A stretch of DNA of 64,000 bases from Phascolarctobacterium sp. (lineage in GTDB: Bacteria > Bacillota > Negativicutes > Acidaminococcales > Acidaminococcaceae): positions 17,870 to 81,869 of the forward strand of contig JAHHUH010000007.1 in NCBI GenBank assembly GCA_020024105.1. Direction: 5' to 3'. Positions 24,405 to 32,935 of this stretch are shown one piece after another; positions within the stretch are counted from its first letter, which is position 1, and every line of letters begins with the position of its first letter. A model generated the notes under the pieces. That model ran no database searches. It had not been told where the DNA came from and worked only from the letters and a program-made list of their open reading frames with translations. A program made the position numbers and the translations under genes.

Positions 24405-25661
24405 ATGGATACTTATGCATTAGTAAAAAATAAGGCAGTAGCAGCTAAGCAGGCAGCGGGACAGATGGCCTTGCTCAGTACAACTATAAAAAATCAAGGA
24501 CTTTTGCAGATGGCCCAGGCCTTGCGTGCCCAAAGTGAAATCATTTTGACAGCTAATGCCAGGGATATGGAGCAGGCAGTAGCTAAAGGAATGAAAAGCT
24601 CCATGCTCGATCGTTTAAAATTGACACCTGAACGTATTGAAGGTATGGCTGTAGGACTGGAGCAGGTGGCCAATCTGCCCGATCCTGTAGGTGTTGTCGT
24701 TGATGGTAAGCGCCTGCCCAACGGGCTCAATATTACCAAGGTGAAGGTCCCCCTGGGGGTTATTGGTATTATTTATGAGGCGAGACCCAATGTCACCGCT
24801 GATGCCGCTGGTTTATGTTTAAAATCTGGTAATGCCGTGCTTTTGAAGGGTGGCAGTGAGGCTTTACACTCCAATGCTGCGATAGCAGGTGTTTTGGCTC
24901 GGGCAGCGGAGGCAGCAGGTCTGCCCGTTGGAGCCATCCAGTTTATTGATACTACTGATCGTCAGGCTGTGGATGCCCTTATTCATCTCAATGGTCTTGT
25001 AGACGTGGTTATTCCCCGTGGTGGCGCAGGTCTGATTAAGGCGGTTGTGATGCATGCTACAGTGCCCGTTATTGAAACTGGTGCCGGTGTGTGCCATACC
25101 TATGTGGATGCCTCTGCTGATGTCGAGATGGCTTCCCGTATTGCCTATAATGCCAAGGTGCAGCGGCCCTCCGTCTGCAATGCTATGGAAACATTATTGG
25201 TGCATCAGGACATTGCGGATAAGTTCTTGCCTCTGATGTTGAACCGTTTCTTGGCTGCGGGAGTAGAAATTCGAGGTGACGAAAGGGTGCAGGCCTATTC
25301 GCAACAGGTAGTACCTGCTACGGAGGAGGACTGGTCTACGGAATACGGTGATTTACGTCTTTCTGTAAAGGTAGTAGCTAGTCTGGAGGAGGCAATGGAG
25401 CATATCGCCCGCTACAGTACAGGGCATAGCGAATGTATTGTAACTGAGGATTATAGTCAGGCTCAAAAATTTCAGCTGGGCATTAATGCGGCGGCTGTTT
25501 ATGTTAATGCATCCACTCGTTTTACTGATGGTAACGAATTTGGCTTCGGAGCGGAAATTGGGATTAGTACCCAAAAGCTTCATGCCCGCGGGCCTATGGC
25601 TCTTCCAGAGCTGACCACGACGAAATATCTGATTAATGGTTCAGGTCAGGTAAGAGGATAA
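24405..25661 (+). CDS. proA: Gamma-glutamyl phosphate reductase
   Basis: NADPH-dependent reduction of glutamyl-5-phosphate to the semialdehyde, the second proline step. 418 aa, normal length. Aldehyde-dehydrogenase fold with the catalytic cysteine in AKVQRPSVCNAMETLLVH and the family end FGAEIGISTQKLHARGPMAL. Forms an operon with proB; a terminator follows at 25670. Confidence 0.96.
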   Translation: MDTYALVKNKAVAAKQAAGQMALLSTTIKNQGLLQMAQALRAQSEIILTANARDMEQAVAKGMKSSMLDRLKLTPERIEGMAVGLEQVANLPDPVGVVVDGKRLPNGLNITKVKVPLGVIGIIYEARPNVTADAAGLCLKSGNAVLLKGGSEALHSNAAIAGVLARAAEAAGLPVGAIQFIDTTDRQAVDALIHLNGLVDVVIPRGGAGLIKAVVMHATVPVIETGAGVCHTYVDASADVEMASRIAYNAKVQRPSVCNAMETLLVHQDIADKFLPLMLNRFLAAGVEIRGDERVQAYSQQVVPATEEDWSTEYGDLRLSVKVVASLEEAMEHIARYSTGHSECIVTEDYSQAQKFQLGINAAAVYVNASTRFTDGNEFGFGAEIGISTQKLHARGPMALPELTTTKYLINGSGQVRG

Positions 25662-25669
25662 GTAAAATG

Positions 25670-25697
25670 ACAGGCAGTCGCAGTACTGCCTGTTTTT
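25670..25697 (+). terminator. Intrinsic terminator after proA
   Basis: ACAGGCAGT (25670-25678) pairs with ACTGCCTGT (25685-25693), followed by T5. Confidence 0.8.
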
Positions 25698-26000
25698 GTG
25701 TTTAAGAGGGCGACCAGGAGTAAGTATGAGCTTGCTTCTAGTCTGGACAAGGAGAAAAGCTGAACACGGCTTTTCGTAATAGTGGTTAAGCTATTTATGC
25801 GTAGGATGTTTAGGTCATTAGCGAAATATGGACTATGCAGGCATGCTGTGCGGAATACTCCCTGTTTTGCGGGCTTTTCCCACTTTTTTTACTAATAATT
25901 GACATAAAAGCTATATGCTTTCTGAAAAAACTTTGATATAATAAATAGGATTGAAAATTGGAAGGTTTTCCGTAAAGAATATTGTTGTGGAGGAAATGTT
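25698..26000. other. Intergenic stretch without a gene
   Basis: About 300 bp between proA and the envelope cluster. A short hairpin AAAAGC/GCTTTT lies near 25760 and a TATAAT box near 25937 with no good -35 at the right distance; a TTGACA near 25900 is 32 bp from it. I see no coding frame with a ribosome site. Confidence 0.5.
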
Positions 26001-26507
26001 TTGGAAGAATTATATCGTGAGGAGTCTACTACCAGTAATGACCGTAAGGTTATTGCTGTTCTGGCATTAATAGCAGTCTTATCTTTATACGCTTATGAAG
26101 CAGTTGGTTTTATGGAAACTGGTCGTGTTAATTATTTAGGCTGGGGCCTAAATACCTGTCTGTTGGGTTTATGGATTTGGCGAGTATCCTATGGCTATAC
26201 GCTTATCCTTTATAAGGATATGCGCTTAGAGGTTATCAGCCATGGTCTAGGCTTTTATAAAAAGAGCTATTTTGTAGACTTAACTCGTACAGAAAGCTTT
26301 ACTGATCGTTATGTGAAGAGCTTTTTCCGCAAAACTAAAATTAAGCATTATATCCATCGTTATAACTCTCTGGACCCTCATCCGCAAAGATTATTGGTGT
26401 TTGGTGAAGGTAAGAAAAATAAATTGGCTGGGTTGATTTTTAAATCCAGTGACCAGTTCATTAAGGTTTTGCGTCGTCAGATGCCTGATAAATTTATTCA
26501 ACTATAA
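26001..26507 (+). CDS. Hypothetical two-helix membrane protein with PH-like cytoplasmic part
   Basis: 168 aa beginning with a TTG start, supported by GGAGG 7 nt upstream. Two hydrophobic helices lie at about 18-36 and 48-64, then a basic beta-rich tail (YTLILYKDMRLEVISHGLG, FYKKSYFVDLTRTESFTDRY) resembling a small bacterial PH-type domain. First of three short membrane-protein genes followed by maf and radC. I do not recognise a named family. Confidence 0.72.
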   Translation: MEELYREESTTSNDRKVIAVLALIAVLSLYAYEAVGFMETGRVNYLGWGLNTCLLGLWIWRVSYGYTLILYKDMRLEVISHGLGFYKKSYFVDLTRTESFTDRYVKSFFRKTKIKHYIHRYNSLDPHPQRLLVFGEGKKNKLAGLIFKSSDQFIKVLRRQMPDKFIQL

Positions 26508-26547
26508 AAATATTTTATTTATCATAGAGGAGAAAGGAATATCTTTA

Positions 26548-26838
26548 ATGGAATCTATCAATAATGTAGCACCTATTTTAATCTGCACCCGTGTTATGCA
26601 CCTTTTTATAGGTTCTTTTTTCTATATTTTTCTTATTGCTAAATTAATTGGGCCTGTTAATAAGGCAAATTGGTTCAAACGTCGTAAAAAATATACCTTC
26701 TTTAACAGACGTGGTAGCTTTGGCGAGTACATTAATTTCGGTTATCCGATTACCTGGCAGGGCTGTCTGGTATTTTTAGCTATTTATGGTGTTATTTTCG
26801 GTTTAGGCTATTGGTATATTTTTATGTTGGCTTACTAA
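26548..26838 (+). CDS. Small hypothetical membrane protein (96 aa)
   Basis: Starts at ATG 26548 (MESINNVAPILI) with an AGGAGAAAGGA purine run upstream; an earlier in-frame start at 26449 would overlap the preceding gene. Two hydrophobic helices (about 10-30 and 70-92) are separated by a very basic loop NKANWFKRRKKYTFFNRRG. No family recognised. Sits between the PH-like protein and an RseC-like protein and is likely co-expressed. Confidence 0.68.
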   Translation: MESINNVAPILICTRVMHLFIGSFFYIFLIAKLIGPVNKANWFKRRKKYTFFNRRGSFGEYINFGYPITWQGCLVFLAIYGVIFGLGYWYIFMLAY

Positions 26839-26853
26839 GAAAGGTAGTTATAC

Positions 26854-27273
26854 ATGACTGAGATTAAGGGAATTGTTTTAAAACGTTCTGGTGAACGTGC
26901 ACAGGTAAAAGTTGATAAAACTAAAAGTACGGCTACTAATCTGCCCAAATACTTGGATTGCTGGAATCCTATTAATGCTAAGCCTGGTGACAATGTAGGC
27001 ATTGAATACCAGGAGATGGATGATAGGAAAATGAAGATGATTATGTATGGCTTTCCTGTTTTAGGTGTGATAGCCGGCATAACCTCCGGCATCAGTATGG
27101 CGGATTTCTTCCATATGGATAAGCTGTGGTTTGTTGTAGGTGGTGTTGTTATTTGGCTGGCAGTGGCTTTGACCTATGCCAGAACCTTTAAACGTGATGC
27201 TATCCGTCAAGGCACTCAACCGGTAATTGTGGAATTAGAAGTAGCTAAGATGGTTATTGATACTGGTAAGTAA
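26854..27273 (+). CDS. RseC-like (SoxR-reducing system) membrane protein
   Basis: 139 aa. An N-terminal beta domain (GIVLKRSGERAQVKVDKTKS, then KPGDNVGIEYQEMDDRKMKM) is followed by two membrane helices (about 66-84 and 92-108) and a cytoplasmic tail. This order is that of RseC/RsxC-associated proteins. The usual N-terminal CGxC cluster is absent; only one cysteine (LDCWNP) is in that domain. No rnf/rsx genes are nearby. Family call is moderate. Confidence 0.65.
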   Translation: MTEIKGIVLKRSGERAQVKVDKTKSTATNLPKYLDCWNPINAKPGDNVGIEYQEMDDRKMKMIMYGFPVLGVIAGITSGISMADFFHMDKLWFVVGGVVIWLAVALTYARTFKRDAIRQGTQPVIVELEVAKMVIDTGK

Positions 27274-27285
27274 AGAAGGTTGATT

Positions 27286-27849
27286 ATGCAGGTAATTTTA
27301 GCATCTGCTTCTCCACGCCGTTTAGCTCTTTTGGAGCAGATTGGCCTGGAGGTACAGGTTTGTCCGGCAGATTTTGCTGAGGTTAGTGGTGATGCCCTGG
27401 CAGCTGAAACAGTAGTTAAGGCTAATGCAGAGGGCAAATGTCAGGCTGTAGTCGCTCAATTAGGTGATGAAAAGCCGGTAATTGCTGCTGATACAGTAGT
27501 GGTGGCAGCAGGAAAGATTTTAGGTAAGCCTAAAAATGCTCAGGAGGCTGTGGCCATGCTGCAACTGCTTTCCGGTAAGGAACACAGGGTCTTGACAGGA
27601 TTGGCTGTCAGCTATGCCGGCCGACATTCAGTCGAGGTTGTAGCAACCAGAGTTTTCTTTAGGGAGCTAAGCCTGCAGGAGATAGAAGCTTATGTAGCAA
27701 CTGGCGAGCCCCTGGACAAGGCTGGAGCCTATGGTATTCAGGGACGTGGTGCGGTTTTAGTAAATAAAATCGATGGCTGCTATAATAACGTGGTGGGGCT
27801 GCCGCTCACCCGTCTATATTTAATGCTGGCAGAATTGCAAGGGAGATAA
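27286..27849 (+). CDS. maf: Maf nucleoside-triphosphate pyrophosphatase
   Basis: House-cleaning enzyme hydrolysing modified or canonical dTTP/UTP to monophosphates; 187 aa. Start at ATG 27286 (MQVILASASPRR), AAGAAGG 6 nt upstream. The SASPRR motif, the AADTVV segment with the catalytic aspartate, GKPKNAQEAVAML and DKAGAYGIQG are all present. It overlaps the region where radC translation begins. Confidence 0.93.
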   Translation: MQVILASASPRRLALLEQIGLEVQVCPADFAEVSGDALAAETVVKANAEGKCQAVVAQLGDEKPVIAADTVVVAAGKILGKPKNAQEAVAMLQLLSGKEHRVLTGLAVSYAGRHSVEVVATRVFFRELSLQEIEAYVATGEPLDKAGAYGIQGRGAVLVNKIDGCYNNVVGLPLTRLYLMLAELQGR

Positions 27850-27854
27850 TTTCA

Positions 27855-28535
27855 ATTAAAAACATCAAGGAAATACCAGAACAGGACCGGCCTAGGGAAA
27901 AGATGGCCTTTAGGGGAGCTGCAGCCCTGACGGATGCAGAATTAATTGCTATTTTATTACGAACTGGTACTGTAGAAAAATCAGCTTTGGAAATTGCCGA
28001 AGAGATGACGGCGGAGGGCGGTTTGTATAAACGCCTGGCCGGGATTTCCCGTATTGATGAATTGATGAATATAAAGGGTTTGGGACAGGCTAAGGCGGCT
28101 ACCATTCTAGCAGCTTTGGAAATTGGTAGACGTATTGCCTCGGCTAGACCATTGGAAAGAGTACATATTGGTAGTCCTCAGGATGGTGCCGATTATTTGA
28201 TGAGCCGGATGCGATATGCTACTCGAGAAGAATTTGTGGTTGTATTTTTGAATACCAAGAATAGAGTAGTAGGGCAGGAAATTGTTTCAGAGGGGTCTCT
28301 GAACAGCTCGGTGGTACATGCTCGTGAGGTTTTTACTCCTGCTATTTTGCGGCATGCGGCGGCAATCATAGTGGCCCATAATCATCCTTCTGGAGATCCA
28401 ACCCCCAGTAGGGAAGACAGAGAAGTGACCAGGATGCTAGTGCAGTCTGGCAAGGTGTTGGGAATACCGCTTTTAGACCATTTGGTTATTGGTGATGGCA
28501 GGTATTACAGTTTTCAGGAAAATGCAGAGATTTAG
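27855..28535 (+). CDS. radC: RadC-like JAB-domain protein, probable ATT start
   Basis: About 226 aa if read from ATT 27855. The first in-frame ATG is at 27903, but the codons before it encode IKEIPEQDRPREK, the family's conserved N-terminus, so translation must begin earlier. Between the maf stop and that ATG there is no ATG, GTG, TTG or CTG in frame. AGGGAG lies 9 nt before ATT 27855. The rest has the UPF0758 helix-hairpin part (IDELMNIKGLGQAKAATILA) and the JAB metal site HNHPSGDPTPS. Function of the family is unsettled; DNA repair is doubtful. Confidence 0.85.
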   Translation: MKNIKEIPEQDRPREKMAFRGAAALTDAELIAILLRTGTVEKSALEIAEEMTAEGGLYKRLAGISRIDELMNIKGLGQAKAATILAALEIGRRIASARPLERVHIGSPQDGADYLMSRMRYATREEFVVVFLNTKNRVVGQEIVSEGSLNSSVVHAREVFTPAILRHAAAIIVAHNHPSGDPTPSREDREVTRMLVQSGKVLGIPLLDHLVIGDGRYYSFQENAEI

Positions 28536-28553
28536 TTGTGGAGGATGGACAAA

Positions 28554-29597
28554 ATGAAATTTACTTTTCCGAATATAAGTATTTTTAATAGTATGTCGGA
28601 TGATATGGGTATAGATTTAGGTACTGCTAATATTTTAGTACATTGCAAGGACAAGGGAATTATTATTCGTGAGCCCTCCGTTGTAGCCATAGATGCGGAT
28701 ACTAATGATGTTTTAGCGATTGGCGCAGAGGCGAAGCGGATGATTGGTCGTACGCCGGGTAATATTATTGCCATTAGACCTATGAAGGATGGTGTTATTG
28801 CCGATTACGAAATTACCCAATCCATGCTTAAGCATTTTATTAAAAGTGCTATGGGTGGCAGTGCTTTGGTACGTCCGCGTATTCTGGTAGGTGTACCCTC
28901 CGGGGTTACTGAGGTAGAAAAGCGTGCGGTTATTGATGCTACGATTGAAGCTGGTGCGCGAGAAGCTTATTTGATTGAAGAGCCCATGGCTGCGGCCATC
29001 GGTGCTGGTCTGCCGGTACAGGATGCTACGGGCAGCATGGTTGTAGATATCGGTGGCGGTACCTGTGAGGTAGCAGTTATTTCTTTGGGTGGTATCGTAG
29101 TGAGCCGCAGTGTTCGTACTGGTGGCGATGCTATTGATGCTGCTATTGTCCGTTATATCCGTCGAGAGTTTAATTTGCTAATTGGCGACCGTACCGCAGA
29201 AAGCATTAAAATAGAAATTGGTACGGCCATGACAGTGGACGAACCACCTGTTATGGATGTACGTGGTCGTGACCTGTTGAGCGGCTTGCCTAAGAATATC
29301 ACCGTGAATGCCAATCATGTGTGCGAAGCAGTGGACGAGCCGGTCAGCATGATTGTGGATGCAGTAAGGAACACATTGGAACGTACTCCGCCCGAACTAT
29401 CAGCAGATATTATGGACCGGGGTATCATTATGACCGGTGGTTCTTCTATGCTGCGTAATTTGGACCGCTTACTGTCAAGGGAAACAGGCATGCCTGTTTT
29501 TGTATCTGACGAGGCTTTGAACTGTGTTGCGTTAGGAACTGGTATTGCTGTAGAAAATGTAGATATTTATAAAAAAGGCTTTATGACTTCAAAATAA
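28554..29597 (+). CDS. mreB: Rod-shape-determining protein MreB
   Basis: Actin-like filament protein guiding elongasome wall synthesis, 347 aa. Phosphate-1 motif GIDLGTANILV, connect and phosphate-2 motif VVDIGGGTCEVAVISLGG, and adenosine motif IIMTGGSSML are present. Start at ATG 28554 with GGAGG 9 nt upstream; the ATG at 28545 touches that site. An N-terminal MKFTFPNISIF may be the membrane-binding helix. First of mreB-mreC-mreD-mrdA-rodA. Confidence 0.95.
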   Translation: MKFTFPNISIFNSMSDDMGIDLGTANILVHCKDKGIIIREPSVVAIDADTNDVLAIGAEAKRMIGRTPGNIIAIRPMKDGVIADYEITQSMLKHFIKSAMGGSALVRPRILVGVPSGVTEVEKRAVIDATIEAGAREAYLIEEPMAAAIGAGLPVQDATGSMVVDIGGGTCEVAVISLGGIVVSRSVRTGGDAIDAAIVRYIRREFNLLIGDRTAESIKIEIGTAMTVDEPPVMDVRGRDLLSGLPKNITVNANHVCEAVDEPVSMIVDAVRNTLERTPPELSADIMDRGIIMTGGSSMLRNLDRLLSRETGMPVFVSDEALNCVALGTGIAVENVDIYKKGFMTSK

Positions 29598-29610
29598 GGA
29601 AGAGTAAAAA

Positions 29611-30465
29611 ATGGGAAAAAAGGGTATGCTGGGGATATTATTTTTCCTGATTATGGCGGGAATGATGTCCTTGGCCATTTCCGGTAAAAGTCGTTTCCCC
29701 CTTATAAATAGTGGCGTAGCCATGGTGGTGCTGCCTTTTGAAGAGGCTGCTAATTATATGGGAAGCGGTTTGGACGGCATACGTAATTACTGGCGTGCCT
29801 TAACGTCCCTGCAGGCTGATAATGCCAGACTGCAGCAGGAGAATCAGGAATTACGTAGTGCTAATTTAAAAATGGCTTCTATTTTTTCGGAAAATCAGCA
29901 GCTCCGTAAGCTGTTAGATTATAAAGAAGAGCATCAGAGTCAAACAGTAGTGCCTGCTAAGGTTATTGCCCGTGATTTCGGCTCCCTACGTGATAGCTTG
30001 TACATTAATATCGGTAAGAATAAGGGATTAGCCAGGGAAATGGCAGTAGTTGATGGTACTGGCTTAGTGGGTGTTATTGATGAAGTTTACGACGATTACG
30101 CCAGGGTATTACTCATTACCTCTTCCCAGTGTAGGATAGGTGCCATTGTTTTGCGGCATGATTCCCGTGCCGTGGGTATTACTAATGGCAAGGGTAGTAC
30201 AGGCGATGATTTGCTGATGAAGCATATTTACCGTGAGGCGGATATCCGTGTTGGTGATATTGTCGTTACTAGTGGCTATAGTGGTTACCACCCGGCCAAT
30301 ATCCTTATTGGTAAAATAGTTAATAAACGCATGGATAATATTGGCTTATTGCAGGAAGCTGAAGTAAAGCCTTCTACTGATATTGTGGACGTGGAAAGTG
30401 TATTAGTTATTACCAGCTTCACGCCAAAATCGAAAATTGAGGGACAGGGAGGACAGGCAAAATGA
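29611..30465 (+). CDS. mreC: Rod-shape-determining protein MreC
   Basis: 284 aa. An N-terminal membrane helix (about 5-22) is followed by a coiled coil (SLQADNARLQQENQELRSAN to about 110), then the paired beta-barrel domain (ARDFGSLRDSLYINIGKNKG, VVTSGYSGYHPANILIGK). Scaffolds PBP2 outside the membrane. It overlaps mreD by 4 nt. Confidence 0.94.
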   Translation: MGKKGMLGILFFLIMAGMMSLAISGKSRFPLINSGVAMVVLPFEEAANYMGSGLDGIRNYWRALTSLQADNARLQQENQELRSANLKMASIFSENQQLRKLLDYKEEHQSQTVVPAKVIARDFGSLRDSLYINIGKNKGLAREMAVVDGTGLVGVIDEVYDDYARVLLITSSQCRIGAIVLRHDSRAVGITNGKGSTGDDLLMKHIYREADIRVGDIVVTSGYSGYHPANILIGKIVNKRMDNIGLLQEAEVKPSTDIVDVESVLVITSFTPKSKIEGQGGQAK

Positions 30466-31001
30466 GGAAACTAATTTGGCCGGTCCTATTTCTGTTATTA
30501 TTGGTAATTCAGGGAGCGGTAACTGTTTTTTATACAGGATGGCCGGCTTTTGATTTATTACTGGTTTTTCTATATGTATTTACCATTATAAATGGTAAAT
30601 ATTGGGGAGCTGCGGCCGGGGTGATAATAGGCTTTTTCCAAGATGGTTTGACCCTGGGCATGTTTGGCTTTCATATGTTGACAAGGGCTGTATTTGCTTA
30701 TGTTATGGGCAGTGTGTATAAGAATATCTATAATGGCAATATGGCCTATCATGTAGGGATGATGGCCCTAAGTACCTTAGTTATCCAAAGCTGTTATTGT
30801 CTGGTGGAATTAGTGGCTGGAGGCTGGCAATGGAGGGCTCTTCCATCCTTACTATGGCAAGCCTTGGGGCAGTCTGTGGGTAATGGTATCTTGGTATTGC
30901 CGGTATTGTTTTTAGGAATGTTAGTGCAGAAATGGGTTACCCAAAAGGATATTACCTATAATTTGGATTCCAAGCATGAATCTGCCAAAAGGGATAATTG
31001 A
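30462..31001 (+). CDS. mreD: Rod-shape-determining protein MreD
   Basis: 179 aa integral membrane protein with five or six hydrophobic helices; FLYVFTIINGKYWGAAAGVI and GFFQDGLTLGMFGFHML match the MreD pattern. Partner of MreC in the elongasome. Starts within the mreC stop (ATGA-type overlap). Confidence 0.9.
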   Translation: MRKLIWPVLFLLLLVIQGAVTVFYTGWPAFDLLLVFLYVFTIINGKYWGAAAGVIIGFFQDGLTLGMFGFHMLTRAVFAYVMGSVYKNIYNGNMAYHVGMMALSTLVIQSCYCLVELVAGGWQWRALPSLLWQALGQSVGNGILVLPVLFLGMLVQKWVTQKDITYNLDSKHESAKRDN

Positions 31002-31028
31002 GAGTAAGAAGGAGGTATCCAGATAAAC

Positions 31029-32846
31029 ATGCTGAATAAAAAGCATCAGGACCGGTTTCAGATAATGATGATTATCTGCTCAGCATTGTTTATTGTTTTG
31101 CTGGGACGTTTGGCCTATATGCAGCTGTTTCGTACATCATATTATGCTGAGCAGGCGGATGGTAACCGATTGCGACAATCCAAGCTTCTGGCAACAAGGG
31201 GGCTGATTTATGACCGTCATGGTAAGGAGCTGGTCAATAATTTACCAGGTTACGCTATAGCCCTACAAAAACGTGGCAATTATGATCAGGAAATGTTACA
31301 GCGGTTAAGTGAGCTTTTACAGATTCCCTTGGAGGATATTCAAAAAAAAATTAATGAAAGTGCGCGTTATTACGAACCAATTGTTTTAAAGAGTAATATC
31401 AATGCAGATTTACTAGCTAAAATTGAGGAACAACGGCGTTATTTACCCGATGTTATCCTTCAGATGCAGCCTATTCGTAATTATATTTATCATGATTTTG
31501 CAGTACATATGTTGGGCTATGTGGGAGAGGTAAGCTCCTACGAAATTGAGCATGGCCTATTTAAGGATGTTACTACTGGAAGTATTGTAGGCAAGGCCGG
31601 CTTAGAGAAATACTATGACAAGCTTTTACGTGGGCAGGATGGTATTTCTATGGAGGAAGTGGACGTAGCAGGTAATGTTGTCAAGCATTTTGATACGGTT
31701 TTACCAGTCCAGGGAAAGCACTTGCGCCTAGCTATTGATTATGATTTACAAAATAAATTAGAAGTATTTATCGATCAGCATTTGAAAATGTTGCGTGATT
31801 CAGGCATTGCCCCACAGGCTAGAGCTGCTGCCGTAGTTGCTCTTGACCCACGTAGTGGCGCGGTAAGAGCAATGGTCAGTCGTCCTGGTTATGATCCTAA
31901 CTGGTTTGTTAATGGTATTTCAGTTAGTAATTGGAATGCTATTAACGATGACCCTAATTTTCCTATGAACAATAAGGTCATTACTGGTGAATATCCTCCC
32001 GGTTCTACTTTCAAGATAGTTACAGGAAGTGCAGCCTTTGAAACAAATAAGGTAACCGTGGATGAACAGATTTATGATGGTGGATTCCATCCCCTGGTTC
32101 CGACCATGGGCAATGCCGGTGGTGAAGTTTTAGGCTGGTTAACCTTTATCAAGGGTTTGGCTATGTCTGATAATGTGTATTTTTATGAGCTGGGTTATCG
32201 CGTTGGTATAGATAACATCGCTAAATATGCGCGTATTTATGGCTTTGGCAAGCCCACAGGTATTGATCTAGAGGGTGAGGGTAGCGGTCTGGTTGCTTCT
32301 AAGGAAGTTAAACGCAAAATTTGGAATGAAGATTGGCGTTTAGGTGATACCTTTAATGCGGCAATTGGGCAGGGCTTTAATTTGGCTACGCCTCTGCAGC
32401 TGGCTGTTATGCTTAGCTGTGTGGCCAATGGCGGCATTAATTATCAGCCATATATTGTAGATTGTGTTTTAAATACGGATGGTACGGAATATTTACGACC
32501 GCAACGGAGAAAGGGACAGCATATAGATGTTTCCCAGAGGACTATTGATTATATGCGCGAGGGTATGAGTGCTACTACTGAGGAGGGTGGTACCGCTTCT
32601 TACTTTGATTCCTTACCTAAGAAGGTTGCTGGTAAAACTGGTACCGCAGAAAATCCTCATGGTAGGGACCACGGACTGTTCGTTGCTTATGGACCTGTGG
32701 ATAATCCGGAATTAGTTGTAGTAGCTATTGTAGAGCAGGGTGGTTATGGTAGTATGGCTGCCGGACCCATTGTTTACGAAGCCTTTGAAGAGTATTTCCG
32801 TTCCCGTGGTTGGATGCCTTCTGAGGATAAGCAGGATTGCAAGTAG
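31029..32846 (+). CDS. mrdA: Penicillin-binding protein 2 (elongation transpeptidase)
   Basis: Class B PBP, 605 aa. Membrane anchor at 11-30, the dimerisation domain beginning RGLIYDRHGKELVNN, and a transpeptidase domain with S326-T-F-K, then SDN near 380 and KTGTAE near 535. Crosslinks side-wall peptidoglycan with RodA. The GGAGG is 13 nt from the ATG, a long spacing; no better start is seen. Confidence 0.95.
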   Translation: MLNKKHQDRFQIMMIICSALFIVLLGRLAYMQLFRTSYYAEQADGNRLRQSKLLATRGLIYDRHGKELVNNLPGYAIALQKRGNYDQEMLQRLSELLQIPLEDIQKKINESARYYEPIVLKSNINADLLAKIEEQRRYLPDVILQMQPIRNYIYHDFAVHMLGYVGEVSSYEIEHGLFKDVTTGSIVGKAGLEKYYDKLLRGQDGISMEEVDVAGNVVKHFDTVLPVQGKHLRLAIDYDLQNKLEVFIDQHLKMLRDSGIAPQARAAAVVALDPRSGAVRAMVSRPGYDPNWFVNGISVSNWNAINDDPNFPMNNKVITGEYPPGSTFKIVTGSAAFETNKVTVDEQIYDGGFHPLVPTMGNAGGEVLGWLTFIKGLAMSDNVYFYELGYRVGIDNIAKYARIYGFGKPTGIDLEGEGSGLVASKEVKRKIWNEDWRLGDTFNAAIGQGFNLATPLQLAVMLSCVANGGINYQPYIVDCVLNTDGTEYLRPQRRKGQHIDVSQRTIDYMREGMSATTEEGGTASYFDSLPKKVAGKTGTAENPHGRDHGLFVAYGPVDNPELVVVAIVEQGGYGSMAAGPIVYEAFEEYFRSRGWMPSEDKQDCK

Positions 32847-32935
32847 CAGGATGGTCAGAATCAGTCTGGCGAGTAGCAGGGCCTTCCTGTGGAAGAGCAG
32901 TCTAAAAAACAGGTATAGGGAGAAAGGACGGGAGC

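Noticed and set aside
25900..25942. TTGACA and TATAAT before the envelope cluster as one promoter
   Set aside because: They are about 32 bp apart, too far for a sigma-A promoter.
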